In this document: piece after piece, positions 36,033-45,869 of the stretch
Layout: each line of letters opens with the position of its first letter
Numbering within the stretch: the stretch's first letter is position 1
Source: an uncultured Sunxiuqinia sp.
GTDB taxonomy: Bacteria; Bacteroidota; Bacteroidia; Bacteroidales; Prolixibacteraceae
DNA length: 64,000 bases
Assembly (NCBI RefSeq): GCF_963678245.1
Contig: NZ_OY782772.1
Coordinates: 1 to 64,000, forward strand
Direction of reading: 5' to 3'
The notes under the pieces: generated by a model
Told to the model about the DNA's origin: nothing
The model's database searches: none
What the model saw: the letters and a program-made list of their open reading frames with translations, nothing else
Program-made: the position numbers and the translations under genes

Positions 36033-37097
36033 ATGAAAACAATTAATAAGAACACGCCAATTTTAGTTACAGGAGGCACAGGATATCTGGCTTCTTGGAT
36101 CGTTAAACGATTACTGGACGATGGGTATACTGTTCATACAACTGTCCGGAATAAATCCAAGCAAGAGAAATTTCAGCACTTATTAGATTGTGCAGAAAAG
36201 ACTAAAGGTAAACTTGAAATATTTGAAGCAGATTTGCTGATCAATCAATCTTTTGCCGAGGCAATGAGTGGTTGCGAATTGGTAATTCACACGGCTTCTC
36301 CCTTCAAAATTTCAGGAATAAAAAATGCCGATAAAGAGTTGGTTCAGCCGGCACTACAAGGAACACGGAACATTTTATTCTCTGCCAACGACATAGCTTC
36401 AGTCAAACGGGTGGTGCTCACATCCAGTATTGTGGCGATGATTGGCGATGTGGCAGACATTAAAGAGTTAAACAACGGGCTGATGACTGAAGAAAGCTGG
36501 AATACCACTAGCAGCGTGAAGCATCAACCTTATCCGTATTCCAAAACCATGGCAGAGAAAGAAGCCTGGAAAATTGCAGGAAAACAAACTCGTTGGGATC
36601 TGGTTATTATCAATCCCGGGTTTATCCTCGGCCCATCATTAAGTAAACGCTCCGACTCTACCAGTATTAATCTCATGATTCAGCTTTATTCAGGAAAATT
36701 CAAAACAGGAGCACCGGCCGGAACTCAGGCAGTGGTTGATGTTCGGGATGTCGCCAAAGCACACATTCTGGCGGGGCTTACCCCTTCGGCTTCCGGTCGA
36801 CACCTTACGGCCGGGCACCAAAGAGATTTTCTGGACATTGCTAAGATTGCTGGAGAGATATATCCTAATTACCCTGTCCCTAAAAAACATGTTCCCAAAT
36901 GGCTATTTAAACTACTTGCCCCCTTATTTGGTTTTACAAGGAAATATGTTGAACGAAATGTCGGACATGATATCGTCTTCGACAATTCGTATATCAAGCA
37001 AGACCTAAACATGACATTTATTCCTTTTGAGCAAACGATTCTGGACCATTTCAATCAGTTGGTTTTAGATGAGCTAATACCGGATAGAAGATCATGA
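36033..37097 (+). CDS. Extended SDR oxidoreductase (dihydroflavonol/cinnamoyl-CoA reductase-like)
   Basis: A 354-residue NAD(P)-dependent reductase. The Rossmann motif ILVTGGTGYLASWIVKRL (about 10-27) is followed by VHTTVRNKSKQEKF, whose Arg/Lys suggest NADPH preference. The catalytic YPYSKTMAEKEAW (about 167-179) holds the Tyr and Lys, with a Ser in LTSSIVAMIG upstream. PGFILGPSLS and AHILAGLTPSASGRHL are typical of the 4-dihydromethyltrimethisporate/DFR-like group. It probably reduces an aldehyde or ketone. It lies directly after the O2 palindrome, so TetR control is likely. Confidence 0.85.
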   Translation: MKTINKNTPILVTGGTGYLASWIVKRLLDDGYTVHTTVRNKSKQEKFQHLLDCAEKTKGKLEIFEADLLINQSFAEAMSGCELVIHTASPFKISGIKNADKELVQPALQGTRNILFSANDIASVKRVVLTSSIVAMIGDVADIKELNNGLMTEESWNTTSSVKHQPYPYSKTMAEKEAWKIAGKQTRWDLVIINPGFILGPSLSKRSDSTSINLMIQLYSGKFKTGAPAGTQAVVDVRDVAKAHILAGLTPSASGRHLTAGHQRDFLDIAKIAGEIYPNYPVPKKHVPKWLFKLLAPLFGFTRKYVERNVGHDIVFDNSYIKQDLNMTFIPFEQTILDHFNQLVLDELIPDRRS

Positions 37098-37184
37098 AAT
37101 GAGCATCAAGAAATTCTTACACACGGTAGTGCGAATAGGAGCGAGTTCCATTTGACTCTGGTAAAAAGTAAACAATATAAGCAC

Positions 37185-37847
37185 ATGAAAAATTTGACAG
37201 CAAACGTAATAGGAGCAACCGGACTTGTGGGGAGTTATTTAGTCAGTTTATTATTAGAAGATGATCGTTTCGGGGAAGTAAACGTTTTTACACGTCGGAC
37301 AACTGGCATAAAACACGAAAAACTAAAAGAACACTTGGTTGACTTTGATAAGACTGGTAGCTGGGTTGAGAAACTTCAGGGGGACGTTTTGTTTTCGTCA
37401 TTAGGAACAACCCGCAAGAAAGCCGGCAACATAAAAAAGCAGTTTTTAGTGGACTATACCTACCAATACGCCGTTGCTGAAGCTGCCGCCCAACAAAAGG
37501 TCAGTGATTATGTGCTGATTTCATCCGCTGGGGCCAATGCAAAATCCAAAATTTTCTATAGTAAAATAAAAGGAGAACTTGATGGCGACGTGAGGAAACT
37601 TGATTTTGAAAAAACAATTATCTTGCGTCCCTCCATACTCGACGGGCAGCGAGGCGAACAACGAGGCGTCGAGCAGCTCAGTCTGAAAATTATCCGTTGG
37701 CTAACCAGGTTTGTGTTTAAAAGGTATCGGCCTATTCATGCTCAAGATGTAGCTAAGGCAATGATCAACTCCGTTTTTCGCGAGCATAACAAACCTTCAT
37801 ATTCAATATATATACTGGATGAATTATTTGAACTGGCAGTGGATTAG
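37185..37847 (+). CDS. NAD(P)-binding oxidoreductase, HTATIP2/atypical SDR-like
   Basis: A protein of about 220 residues. The ATG at 37185 (MKNLTANVIGATGLVGSYL) is preferred over a TTG at 37152, because the nucleotide-binding glycine motif GATGLVGSYL then begins near residue 10 as usual. Other regions are VFSSLGTTRKKAG-like (LFSSLGTTRKKAGN), DYVLISSAGANAKS, FYSKIKGELDGDVRKL (Tyr and Lys of an atypical SDR active site) and ILRPSILDGQRGE. Members of this group act as small NADPH-binding reductases or regulators. It follows the previous reductase by about 90 bp and probably shares its TetR-controlled transcript. Confidence 0.82.
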   Translation: MKNLTANVIGATGLVGSYLVSLLLEDDRFGEVNVFTRRTTGIKHEKLKEHLVDFDKTGSWVEKLQGDVLFSSLGTTRKKAGNIKKQFLVDYTYQYAVAEAAAQQKVSDYVLISSAGANAKSKIFYSKIKGELDGDVRKLDFEKTIILRPSILDGQRGEQRGVEQLSLKIIRWLTRFVFKRYRPIHAQDVAKAMINSVFREHNKPSYSIYILDELFELAVD

Positions 37848-37914
37848 GATTGACGCCCTTGTCGAATTAGCAATCATCGGGATAAAAGGCAGGTAGATAT
37901 TATCCTGATTTTTC

Positions 37915-37922
37915 TATATTTG
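37915..37922 (+). promoter_or_regulatory. -7 box upstream of the PUL sigma factor
   Basis: TATATTTG matches TAnnTTTG, 33 bp before the start codon at 37955. The -33 element is not clear, as could be expected for a regulated promoter. Confidence 0.45.
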
Positions 37923-37954
37923 CCTTATGCGACTAATTGCTTGAGTGAGTTGGT

Positions 37955-38566
37955 ATGGGCAAAGAACAGAATGAAAAATGGAATAGTGATGAGCTGTTTA
38001 TCATCAAACGAATGGTTGATGGTGATAAACAGGCTTTCAGGTATTTCTTCGATAAATATTATGCGGAGCTCTGCAATTTTGTCAATATTTATTTGAAAGA
38101 CACCGTCCTTTCGGAAGAGGTTGTTCAGGATATTTTCGTTTACTTTTGGGAGAATAAATCAAAGATAAAGGTCAGTTCATCAGTCCGATCGTACCTTTTT
38201 AGTGCAACGAAATACAGAAGCCTGAATATGCTTCGAGAGCAAAAGAGTTTTGAGCGACTCAAAGAAAACATAATGCACGAAAAGAGTATTGTTCCGGAGC
38301 AGGAATTGGAAACTTTCTCAAATGTTGAAGACTTCAGAAATTTATTGGATAAAGCCATTCATGAACTTCCGGAAAAGTGTCGTACGATATTTCTTATGAG
38401 CAAGAAAGAAGAACTCTCAAACAAAGAAATTGCCAAACGGTTAAACATCTCGGTTAAAACGGTAGAAAGCCAAATGACCATTGCCTTAAAAAAACTCAGA
38501 TACACCTTATACCCTCATCGCGAAAAACTCTTTGTGCTTTTTATTACGAACTGGATTTGTGGATAA
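37955..38566 (+). CDS. ECF sigma factor of the pectin utilisation locus
   Basis: A 203-residue RNA polymerase sigma-70 factor of the Bacteroidota ECF type. Region 2 covers DKQAFRYFFDKYYAELCN and VVQDIFVYFWENK. Region 4 covers ELPEKCRTIFLMSKKEELSN and KEIAKRLNISVKTVES. It is expected to be held inactive by the FecR-type anti-sigma factor encoded next, and to drive the SusC/SusD genes when substrate is bound. It is the first gene of a same-strand sigma, anti-sigma, SusC, SusD run. Confidence 0.93.
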   Translation: MGKEQNEKWNSDELFIIKRMVDGDKQAFRYFFDKYYAELCNFVNIYLKDTVLSEEVVQDIFVYFWENKSKIKVSSSVRSYLFSATKYRSLNMLREQKSFERLKENIMHEKSIVPEQELETFSNVEDFRNLLDKAIHELPEKCRTIFLMSKKEELSNKEIAKRLNISVKTVESQMTIALKKLRYTLYPHREKLFVLFITNWICG

Positions 38567-38690
38567 GTTGCTCACAAGCAGTTGTCTAGTTTCTCTCTCA
38601 TTCGAGCTTTTTTTCCACGAAATAATTTTTCTCAACTATTTTTTAGGGGTTAGCCCTATTCGGCGTTACTTATTAGTAAAGCGACTAATT

Positions 38691-39665
38691 ATGGCGACAA
38701 ATGTCCCTTGGGGAAAAATACAATATTACCTTCAAAACAATGAAAAGTCATTTGATGAAGAATTCAAATTATGGCTGAGCTCCAATAATGAGAATAGGAA
38801 ATTGTGGGAGGAATTACAGGTAACTTATTCTGTTTTTGGAGAGCTGCCTGAGGAATATAATCCAAACAAGAAGCAAGGTTGGACACGAGTTGAGAAAAGA
38901 ATTGAAGTACGTGGAAAGAGAATTAGGGTTAATCAGTTTATGTTGAGAATTGCGGCTTCAATTCTTTTAGTTCTTGCAGGCGGCGGAATTAGCTGGCTTA
39001 TTATGAATCAATCCCTCCAACCAGTTTACACCGAAATCTATTCGCCATTTGGACATAAAACCCAAGTGATTCTCCCCGATAGTTCACAAGTTTGGCTGAA
39101 TGGGAATACTCACTTAAAATACGAAACTAGCTTTGCTCATTCGCGTAATTTAGAATTAAATGGCGAAGCACTCTTTAATGTAACAAAGAATAAGAACAAG
39201 GTATTTTCAGTAAAATCAGGCGAACTGACAGTGGAAGTATACGGAACAGCATTCAATTTTAAACATTACGACAGAGAGCAAGAAGCTGAAGTAGCCTTAA
39301 TCGAAGGAAGCGTTGGACTTTTCAGCAAGGATCAGTTTTTAACTCAAATGTCTCCGGGCGAGATTGCGGAATATAATGTTGAAACCCGCAAGACAAAGTT
39401 ATCGCAAGGAGACATCGCACAAATCATTTCTTGGAGTACCGATGAGTTAATCATTAACAACGAAACATTCAATAATGTAATGACTTACCTGGAAAGATGG
39501 TATGGAGTCGAAATTAGTATCGACAAAGACGTCTCGATTGATCAGAAATTAAGCTTCAAAGTAAAGACCGAAAGTCTGCAAGAATTACTTTCAATCATCG
39601 ACCATATTGCACCTATTAATTATAAAATTGATGGCAAACAAGTAAAAATATCGAAGAAAATGTAA
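38691..39665 (+). CDS. FecR-family anti-sigma factor
   Basis: A protein of about 324 residues from the ATG at 38691 (MATNVPWGKIQYYLQNN); an earlier in-frame start inside the sigma gene would add an unrelated tail and is rejected. The N-terminal 80 residues are the cytosolic sigma-binding part. A membrane segment follows (LRIAASILLVLAGGGISWL, about 85-105). Then comes the periplasmic FecR domain (YSPFGHKTQVILPDSSQVW, HLKYETSFAHSRNLEL, GTAFNF). It transmits a signal from the SusC STN domain to the sigma factor. Confidence 0.92.
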   Translation: MATNVPWGKIQYYLQNNEKSFDEEFKLWLSSNNENRKLWEELQVTYSVFGELPEEYNPNKKQGWTRVEKRIEVRGKRIRVNQFMLRIAASILLVLAGGGISWLIMNQSLQPVYTEIYSPFGHKTQVILPDSSQVWLNGNTHLKYETSFAHSRNLELNGEALFNVTKNKNKVFSVKSGELTVEVYGTAFNFKHYDREQEAEVALIEGSVGLFSKDQFLTQMSPGEIAEYNVETRKTKLSQGDIAQIISWSTDELIINNETFNNVMTYLERWYGVEISIDKDVSIDQKLSFKVKTESLQELLSIIDHIAPINYKIDGKQVKISKKM

Positions 39666-39767
39666 ATCACTATGTAACATCAAGAGGCCTGCCTAGCAAG
39701 CAGACCTCTCTTATCTATTTTTTGTTTAATCGCAAATCTGCAAAATCTCAAGCACCAACTTAAAGGA

Positions 39768-42700
39768 TTGCAGAAATGCACAAAAATGTATGACAAACTT
39801 ATGAAAAAAATGTCTAATTCAGGCGGAGAAAGTAAAAGCATCTCCCCCTGGGCTAAAAGATTCTTAATTATGAAGATGACCCTAGTCTTGTGCCTATTCC
39901 TAGGCCTTTTTAGCAGCATGGCAGAGACCACTGCTCAAGAAACCAAGCTGAACCTAAACATTCAGAGCGGCACCGTTAAAGATGTTATTGAAGAGATTGA
40001 ACAACTGACGGATTATTCGTTCATGTACGACAACAATATTTTTGATGTCAATCGCCAAATATCTGTTAGCGAACGTAACTCAACGGTCTCTGAGGTTTTA
40101 GACCGTGTTGTCGACAATGAAAACCTTAAGTATGAAATAGTAAATCGGTTTATTGTCATCTCAGCAAAAACCCCATCAGTTACCCAACAAACGATTCAGA
40201 AAGTATCAGGAACAGTAACCAACGAAAAAGGAGAAATACTTCCGGGGGTTACTGTAATCATTAAAGGTACCACAAACGGCACGATAACTGATTTCGACGG
40301 TAATTATACCTTATCGACTATCCCTTCTGATGCAACTTTGGTGTTTTCATTTATCGGAATGAAAACTCAGGAAGTTCCGGTTGCAGGAAAAAGTCAGATT
40401 AATGTTACCATGCAGGAAGAATCCATTGGATTGGATGAAGTAGTAGCTATTGGTTACGGTACCATGAAAAAAAGTGATCTGACCGGATCAGTTTCAAATG
40501 TAAGCAGTGACAATTTCAACAAGGGCTCTCAGATGGCAGCTCAACAGTTAGTACAAGGAAAAGTTTCAGGTGTCAATATTAGTTTGAACAGCGGTAAACC
40601 AGGTGGTGCAACGACGGTTCGTGTTCGTGGTGGAACCTCCATTTCAGCGTCAAACGATCCATTGTATGTAATCGATGGTGTGCCAATCTCAACAACTGCA
40701 GGTGTTAGCTCAGCAAACATCCGTGGAACCGGTACTGACTTTTTCGATCAGGAACCGACTAACCCTTTGATGACTTTGAATCCGAATGATATTGAATCGA
40801 TCAATGTTTTGAAAGATGCCTCCGCAACAGCGATCTACGGTTCTCGTGGTGCCAACGGTGTGATCATGATTACAACAAAAAAAGGCAAAGCCGGCAAAGC
40901 ACAGGTTACATACGATGTTTCGACAAGCTTGGCAAATGTTGCCAATACTCTGGATGTTTTGACAGCTGATGAATACCGGAAAGAAGTCATCGCGTTAGGA
41001 TACGAAGAAGGGATTCATTACAATGATCTGGGTGCCAGTACAAACTGGCAAGATCTGATTTACCGTACCGCATTATCACACGATCATTATTTATCCTTAT
41101 CGGGTGGAGACGAATCGACAAGCTATCGCGTATCACTAGGTTACGGCGATCAGGAAGGCATTATGCTGGGCTCGAAACTGGAAAAAGCCAATGCCCGGGT
41201 AAACATCCTTCATGAAGCGTTGGATGGAAAACTAAAGTTCGATCTTCGGATGAACTACGGACAAAATACAGCTAACCAAGCTCCGGTTTCAAACACCGTG
41301 GGTAGCGAAGCTGGTTCAAGTATGAACTATGAAGCTTATGTTTTCAATCCGACTTATCCGGTACGCGATGCAAACGGCGACTATTACCACGTGTTACCTT
41401 ACCGGATCAACCCTGTTTCATTTTCAACAGATATTACCGATGAGCGTACGAACCGAAAATTCCTCGGAAACCTGGCAGCTACCTATCAGATCATTGATCC
41501 ACTTAGCGTTAAGGTGAATATTGGTTATACAAACCAGGGAATCAACCGTAACTCCTACATCAGCAAAGAAAACCCGCTTGGAGAGGGCTATGGCGGTTAT
41601 GTTAGTGTTCAGAAGCTGGAAGACTATTCAAAACTGTTTGAGTCTTTCTTGTCGTACAAGGACGACTTTGGAAAAATCGGTATCGATGCGATTGCTGGTT
41701 ATTCTTACCAATACTTCTTCAACGAAGGCTTGAGAAACACTGCTTCCGGTTTCTTGTCGGACGAGTTTAGGTGGTACAGCCTGCAAGCTGCTTCTAACCT
41801 TGAGTCGGCTACAAGTTTTGCTGAAAGCAATACGTTGATCTCCATGTACGGCCGTTTGAACTTGAATATCGATGATCGCTTTTTGGTTACCGGGACACTG
41901 AGACGTGACGGATCCAGCCGCTTCGGTTCAGGTAACAAGTGGGGATTATTTCCGTCCGGAGCTGTTTCATGGCGTTTAACGCAAGAGGATTTCTTTAACA
42001 GCAGTACTATCTCCGATTTGAAACTTCGCGCCAGCTATGGTGTGACTGGTAACCAAGAAATTGGTAACTACCAATCATTATCTTCATTGAGCGCTAGTTC
42101 AAGCGGGTATATCGTAGGCGGCAATCGTCTGACTGTTGTATTACCATCTCGTTATGCAAATCCAAATCTAAAATGGGAGCAAACCTCACAGTGGGACTTC
42201 GGTGTGAATTTCGGACTTTTCGATCAACGTCTTTACGGTAGTATCGATTATTACTATAAAAAGACCTCAGATCTTCTTTTGAGTGTTGCAGTTCCTTCCC
42301 CGTCAATTGTATCAACTCAGATTGCTAATGTTGGTAGTGTGGAAAACAAAGGTTTAGAATTTGAATTAGGAGCTCATATCGTTGATCGTGATGATTTTGC
42401 GTGGGACGCAGATTTCAATCTGAGCCTTAACCGCAACAAGGTATTGAGCCTGTCGAACGATAGTTGGTCGGGCGAAGATGTATTGTCTGCCCCGATTCAG
42501 GGTGCAGGACTTGCCGGCGGTTTTGCCCAGCTCATTACTGAAGGAAAACCTCTGGGATCGTTTTACGGAAAAGTATTCAAAGGAATTGAAAATGGAGTTG
42601 AAGTATTTGAAGATGAAAGTGACTTCATCGGTAGTGCACAGCCTGATTTCACCTTCGGCTTGAGTAACAACTTCAACTATAAGAACTGGGGATTGGTAAT

Positions 42701-43103
42701 CAACTTACGTGGTTCCGTTGGAAACGATGTTTACAACCTGACGGCTAATAACCTGGGTTATCTGATCAATCTTCCGGGACGAAATGCACTGAAAAGTGCT
42801 GTGGATAGTGGTATTAGTAAAAACGAGGCTAAGCAATATTCGTCTCGCTGGATCGAAGATGGTTCATTCCTGCGTCTGGACAATGTGACACTATCTTACA
42901 ACTTCGATCTGCACAATACTTTCTTGTCAAATGCCAGAGTTTATGTTTCAGGTCAGAACTTGTTCGTAATCACAGGTTATTCAGGCTTAGATCCTGAAGT
43001 AAACTCTGAAGTTTCCGGTACTGGGGTTGCTCCACTCGGAATTGACTATTTAAGTTATCCAAAAGCAAGAACATTCTCGCTTGGAGCAACTATTTCATTT
43101 TAA
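39768..43103 (+). CDS. SusC-type TonB-dependent transporter with STN signalling domain
   Basis: A 1111-residue outer-membrane transporter for oligosaccharides. A signal segment (about 35-55, before TTAQE) is followed by an STN secretin/TonB domain (about 58-110). Next come a carboxypeptidase-regulatory-like beta domain (SGTVTNEKGEILPGVTV) and the SusC marker VVAIGYGTMKKSDLTGSV. The plug domain has LYVIDGVPI and RGANGVIMITTKKGK, and the rest is a 22-strand barrel ending in an aromatic C-terminus (LGATISF). The STN domain links it to the anti-sigma factor just upstream. Starts at 39786 or 39801 are also possible, since the extra N-terminal residues are not diagnostic. SusD follows after 13 bp. 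Confidence 0.95.
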   Translation: MQKCTKMYDKLMKKMSNSGGESKSISPWAKRFLIMKMTLVLCLFLGLFSSMAETTAQETKLNLNIQSGTVKDVIEEIEQLTDYSFMYDNNIFDVNRQISVSERNSTVSEVLDRVVDNENLKYEIVNRFIVISAKTPSVTQQTIQKVSGTVTNEKGEILPGVTVIIKGTTNGTITDFDGNYTLSTIPSDATLVFSFIGMKTQEVPVAGKSQINVTMQEESIGLDEVVAIGYGTMKKSDLTGSVSNVSSDNFNKGSQMAAQQLVQGKVSGVNISLNSGKPGGATTVRVRGGTSISASNDPLYVIDGVPISTTAGVSSANIRGTGTDFFDQEPTNPLMTLNPNDIESINVLKDASATAIYGSRGANGVIMITTKKGKAGKAQVTYDVSTSLANVANTLDVLTADEYRKEVIALGYEEGIHYNDLGASTNWQDLIYRTALSHDHYLSLSGGDESTSYRVSLGYGDQEGIMLGSKLEKANARVNILHEALDGKLKFDLRMNYGQNTANQAPVSNTVGSEAGSSMNYEAYVFNPTYPVRDANGDYYHVLPYRINPVSFSTDITDERTNRKFLGNLAATYQIIDPLSVKVNIGYTNQGINRNSYISKENPLGEGYGGYVSVQKLEDYSKLFESFLSYKDDFGKIGIDAIAGYSYQYFFNEGLRNTASGFLSDEFRWYSLQAASNLESATSFAESNTLISMYGRLNLNIDDRFLVTGTLRRDGSSRFGSGNKWGLFPSGAVSWRLTQEDFFNSSTISDLKLRASYGVTGNQEIGNYQSLSSLSASSSGYIVGGNRLTVVLPSRYANPNLKWEQTSQWDFGVNFGLFDQRLYGSIDYYYKKTSDLLLSVAVPSPSIVSTQIANVGSVENKGLEFELGAHIVDRDDFAWDADFNLSLNRNKVLSLSNDSWSGEDVLSAPIQGAGLAGGFAQLITEGKPLGSFYGKVFKGIENGVEVFEDESDFIGSAQPDFTFGLSNNFNYKNWGLVINLRGSVGNDVYNLTANNLGYLINLPGRNALKSAVDSGISKNEAKQYSSRWIEDGSFLRLDNVTLSYNFDLHNTFLSNARVYVSGQNLFVITGYSGLDPEVNSEVSGTGVAPLGIDYLSYPKARTFSLGATISF

Positions 43104-43116
43104 TAATTGAGGACAC

Positions 43117-44661
43117 ATGAAAATGAAAATCAAAATGAAGAAAAATATAATTATCGCAGAATTACTATTGGCGATCAGCTTAATACTTGGTTCATGTACC
43201 AACTTGGATGAAGAAATATATGGAAGTCTTTCTCCTGATAACTACTATCAAACCGAAGAAGAAGCTTTGTCTTCGGTTGTCGGTGTCTATCAAAAATTGT
43301 CTGATATTGTCAGTATCGGTGCTGCTTGGCGGCCTTCGGTTTTAGGAACAGATGAATTTTTCGTACCTGCCCGCACAAATGGTGGCTGGTATGATGGCGG
43401 TATCTGGATTGAATACGCTACACACAATGTATCGGCCAGCAACGAACTGAACCGTCGCGCTTGGACGTCAATTTTCAATACCATTGGTGCGGCCAATGCT
43501 GTCATCGAGAGTTTGGAGCAATCGCCCAATGCTAGTGAGCTGTCAGCACTCATCGCTGAGGCCAGAGCTTTACGTGCTTATGCCTATTTTTATGCGATGG
43601 ATTTTTGGGGAAATGTGCCAATTTTTACCGCGGCACGAGTCGATGCGCAGAATTTACCAAGTACTGATTCCCGTGCAGAAGTTTTCAATTTTGTTGTGGC
43701 TGAGTTGAATGCAGCAGCAGCGGATCTTCCTTCAGTTAACAGCGTGAACAGAACGGAATATTATCCTCGCTTCACTAAAGAAGCAGCCTACACTGCACTG
43801 GCAACCGTTTACCTCAATGCCGAAGTGTATACCGGAACAGCGCACTGGACCGATGTAATAAGCATGTGTGATAATGTGATTACCACCAATGCTTATTCGT
43901 TGGAAGCTAAGGTGGTTGACTGCTTCCTGGCGACAAATGAGGAAAACTCAACAGAAATTATTTCCTCTTTTTCAATCGATCCGAATCAAAAAGCCGGGAA
44001 TAACCAATTTATGTTGTATACCAACCATGGACTCGACAAGAAAAAGTATAATTTGCCTTTTACACCTGCCGACGGTTACAGTTTTAATAATGAACCAGTT
44101 GATCGGTACGAGTCCGGAGACGAACGACTTGATATGATTGAATATGGTCCCCAGTACTATCTGAATGGTGATCCGCTCTTAAAAGACGATAGTGATCCGA
44201 ATAGCCAGCTTGTTTTGATGCCGGTTCAGGACATTTATGCTGCTGGTAACGACGAAGGTTATCACCTACTAAAGTACTCTCCAATCGGTACAACTTGGTC
44301 GGCATACAATGCTGATAATGATTTTGTATTGAATCGTTATTCTGATATTCTGCTGATGAAAGCTGAAGCGTTATTGAGAACCGATAAAGCTTCAGGGGCT
44401 CTGCCCTTGGTCAATGAAGTTCGAGAACGCAGTAATGCGAACCCGTTAAGTAGTTTAACGTTAGAAAGTATAGAAGATGAAAGGGCTCGCGAGTTTATTT
44501 GGGAAGGACACCGCAGAAGAGATATGATTCGATTTGGATCATATTTCACTGATACCTGGTCTTTTAAAACGTCGACGACACCTGAATGGAAAGGATTATA
44601 TCCGATACCTGAAGAACAACTCAATGCTAATCCTAATCTTGACCAAAACCCAAATTACTAA
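43117..44661 (+). CDS. SusD/RagB-family surface glycan-binding lipoprotein
   Basis: A 514-residue partner of the SusC protein. The signal peptide ends in a lipobox with Cys near residue 26 (LILGSCTNLDEE). The SusD pattern follows: NYYQTEEEALSSVVGVYQ, ARALRAYAYFYAMDFWGNVP, KEAAYTALATVYLNAEVY and the C-terminal RREFIW-like EFIWEGHRRRDMIRFG and YPIPEEQLNANPNLDQNP. It binds oligosaccharides on the cell surface and hands them to SusC. A GAGGACAC segment before the start resembles a weak ribosome-binding site. Confidence 0.95.
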   Translation: MKMKIKMKKNIIIAELLLAISLILGSCTNLDEEIYGSLSPDNYYQTEEEALSSVVGVYQKLSDIVSIGAAWRPSVLGTDEFFVPARTNGGWYDGGIWIEYATHNVSASNELNRRAWTSIFNTIGAANAVIESLEQSPNASELSALIAEARALRAYAYFYAMDFWGNVPIFTAARVDAQNLPSTDSRAEVFNFVVAELNAAAADLPSVNSVNRTEYYPRFTKEAAYTALATVYLNAEVYTGTAHWTDVISMCDNVITTNAYSLEAKVVDCFLATNEENSTEIISSFSIDPNQKAGNNQFMLYTNHGLDKKKYNLPFTPADGYSFNNEPVDRYESGDERLDMIEYGPQYYLNGDPLLKDDSDPNSQLVLMPVQDIYAAGNDEGYHLLKYSPIGTTWSAYNADNDFVLNRYSDILLMKAEALLRTDKASGALPLVNEVRERSNANPLSSLTLESIEDERAREFIWEGHRRRDMIRFGSYFTDTWSFKTSTTPEWKGLYPIPEEQLNANPNLDQNPNY

Positions 44662-44693
44662 AAATAGAAATTGGTCAATATTTGGTATTATCG

Positions 44694-44730
44694 GGGGACA
44701 GTCTTATTTTTGACAGTCCCCTGATTTAAT
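44694..44730 (+). terminator. Hairpin between susD and the esterase gene
   Basis: GGGGACAGTC (44694-44703) pairs with GACAGTCCCC (44712-44721) at nine of ten positions, with an 8-base loop, followed by a weak T-rich tail. It probably lowers transcription from susCD into the enzyme genes, as often seen in such loci, or terminates it. Confidence 0.55.
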
Positions 44731-44748
44731 TTTAAAAAACTGCGGTTT

Positions 44749-45756
44749 ATGAAACAAATGCAATCGATTGTTCTTTTCATTTTTCTGTGCGCTGCCAGCC
44801 CCCTCTATTCTCAAATAGTTACTATTGATGGAATTCCGAAAGACACCGCATATACGCCTTATTCGGCCTGGGTTAAAATCAAAAAAGATTATCCCAATGT
44901 AACTCGTGTCTATCCCGATCTTCCTGACGGCGTAAAAGCAGAAAACAACATCGTTTATGTCACATTGCCTGACACTCCTTATGGCAAACGAGACTTACAC
45001 ATGGATGTTTTTCGTCCGGGAAAATGTGAAGAATACCCGGCACTGGTGATGGTTTTCGGTGGAGGCTGGCGAACAGGAAGCAAAGAGGCACAGGTACCAA
45101 TGGCTCAAAAAATTGCAGCACAGGGCTATGTAACAGCAGCGATTGAATATCGCCTGTCGCCCGAGGCACTCTACCCTGCAGCTGTTTACGACATCAAAGC
45201 AGCCATTCGCTTTTTGCGTGCTAACGCCGATAAGTATGGCATTGATCCAAATAGAATCGCCATAACCGGAAGTTCAGCAGGTGGTCAATTAGCAGCCCTG
45301 GTTGGTTTTACAGGCAATATGGAGGAATTCGAAGGAGATTTAGGAAATAATGAAGTCTCATCAAATGTGCAAGCTATTATCGACATGGATGGTATTCTTG
45401 ATTTCACCACTCCCTCGGAAAGTTTAGGCGACAATACACCAGGGAAACACTCAGCCGGATATTATTGGTTTGGTGCTACACTCAAGGAAGCGCGTGATAA
45501 GTGGGTAGAAGCATCCCCCATGATTTACGCAGGAAAAGACTCACCGCCCATTTTATTCATCAACAGTACTCAGCCACGATTTCATGCAGGTAGAGATTCT
45601 GTGATTTCGGTGTTGAATACGTTCGATATTTATTCTGAAGTGCATACTATTCCCAACAGTGTGCATTCATTCTGGCAGGTTCATCCATGGTTTGAAGAAA
45701 CTGTAGATTATATGGTGAGTTTTCTGGATCGTGTATTCAAAAACGAAGAGAAATAA
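44749..45756 (+). CDS. Exported alpha/beta-hydrolase esterase (probable carbohydrate esterase)
   Basis: A 335-residue hydrolase with a signal peptide (to about residue 22). It has an oxyanion motif FGGGWRTGS (the HGG position, here FGGG), the nucleophile elbow GSSAGGQLAAL (Ser near 176), an acidic residue in the DMDGILDF region or later, and His in VHSFWQVHPWF near the C-terminus. It is of the BD-FAE/COG0657 type, which removes acetyl or similar esters from plant polysaccharides. In this locus it likely deacetylates pectin in the periplasm or outside the cell. Confidence 0.85.
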   Translation: MKQMQSIVLFIFLCAASPLYSQIVTIDGIPKDTAYTPYSAWVKIKKDYPNVTRVYPDLPDGVKAENNIVYVTLPDTPYGKRDLHMDVFRPGKCEEYPALVMVFGGGWRTGSKEAQVPMAQKIAAQGYVTAAIEYRLSPEALYPAAVYDIKAAIRFLRANADKYGIDPNRIAITGSSAGGQLAALVGFTGNMEEFEGDLGNNEVSSNVQAIIDMDGILDFTTPSESLGDNTPGKHSAGYYWFGATLKEARDKWVEASPMIYAGKDSPPILFINSTQPRFHAGRDSVISVLNTFDIYSEVHTIPNSVHSFWQVHPWFEETVDYMVSFLDRVFKNEEK

Positions 45757-45869
45757 GAGTATGAGAGGCGGCAGATTATATGGTTAGATTTTTGCATATA
45801 GTACTTTTATTTTGAAGTAAAAACAAGATCACATTACCCGTTAAAATTGAACAGTAAATAGTAAATAAT

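Noticed and set aside
37152..37184. TTG start for the atypical SDR gene
   Set aside because: The ATG at 37185 places the nucleotide-binding motif at the normal distance from the N-terminus.
38532..38690. Extended N-terminus for the FecR anti-sigma protein
   Set aside because: The extension overlaps the sigma gene and encodes a Leu/Phe-rich tail not found in the family; the ATG at 38691 gives the usual start.
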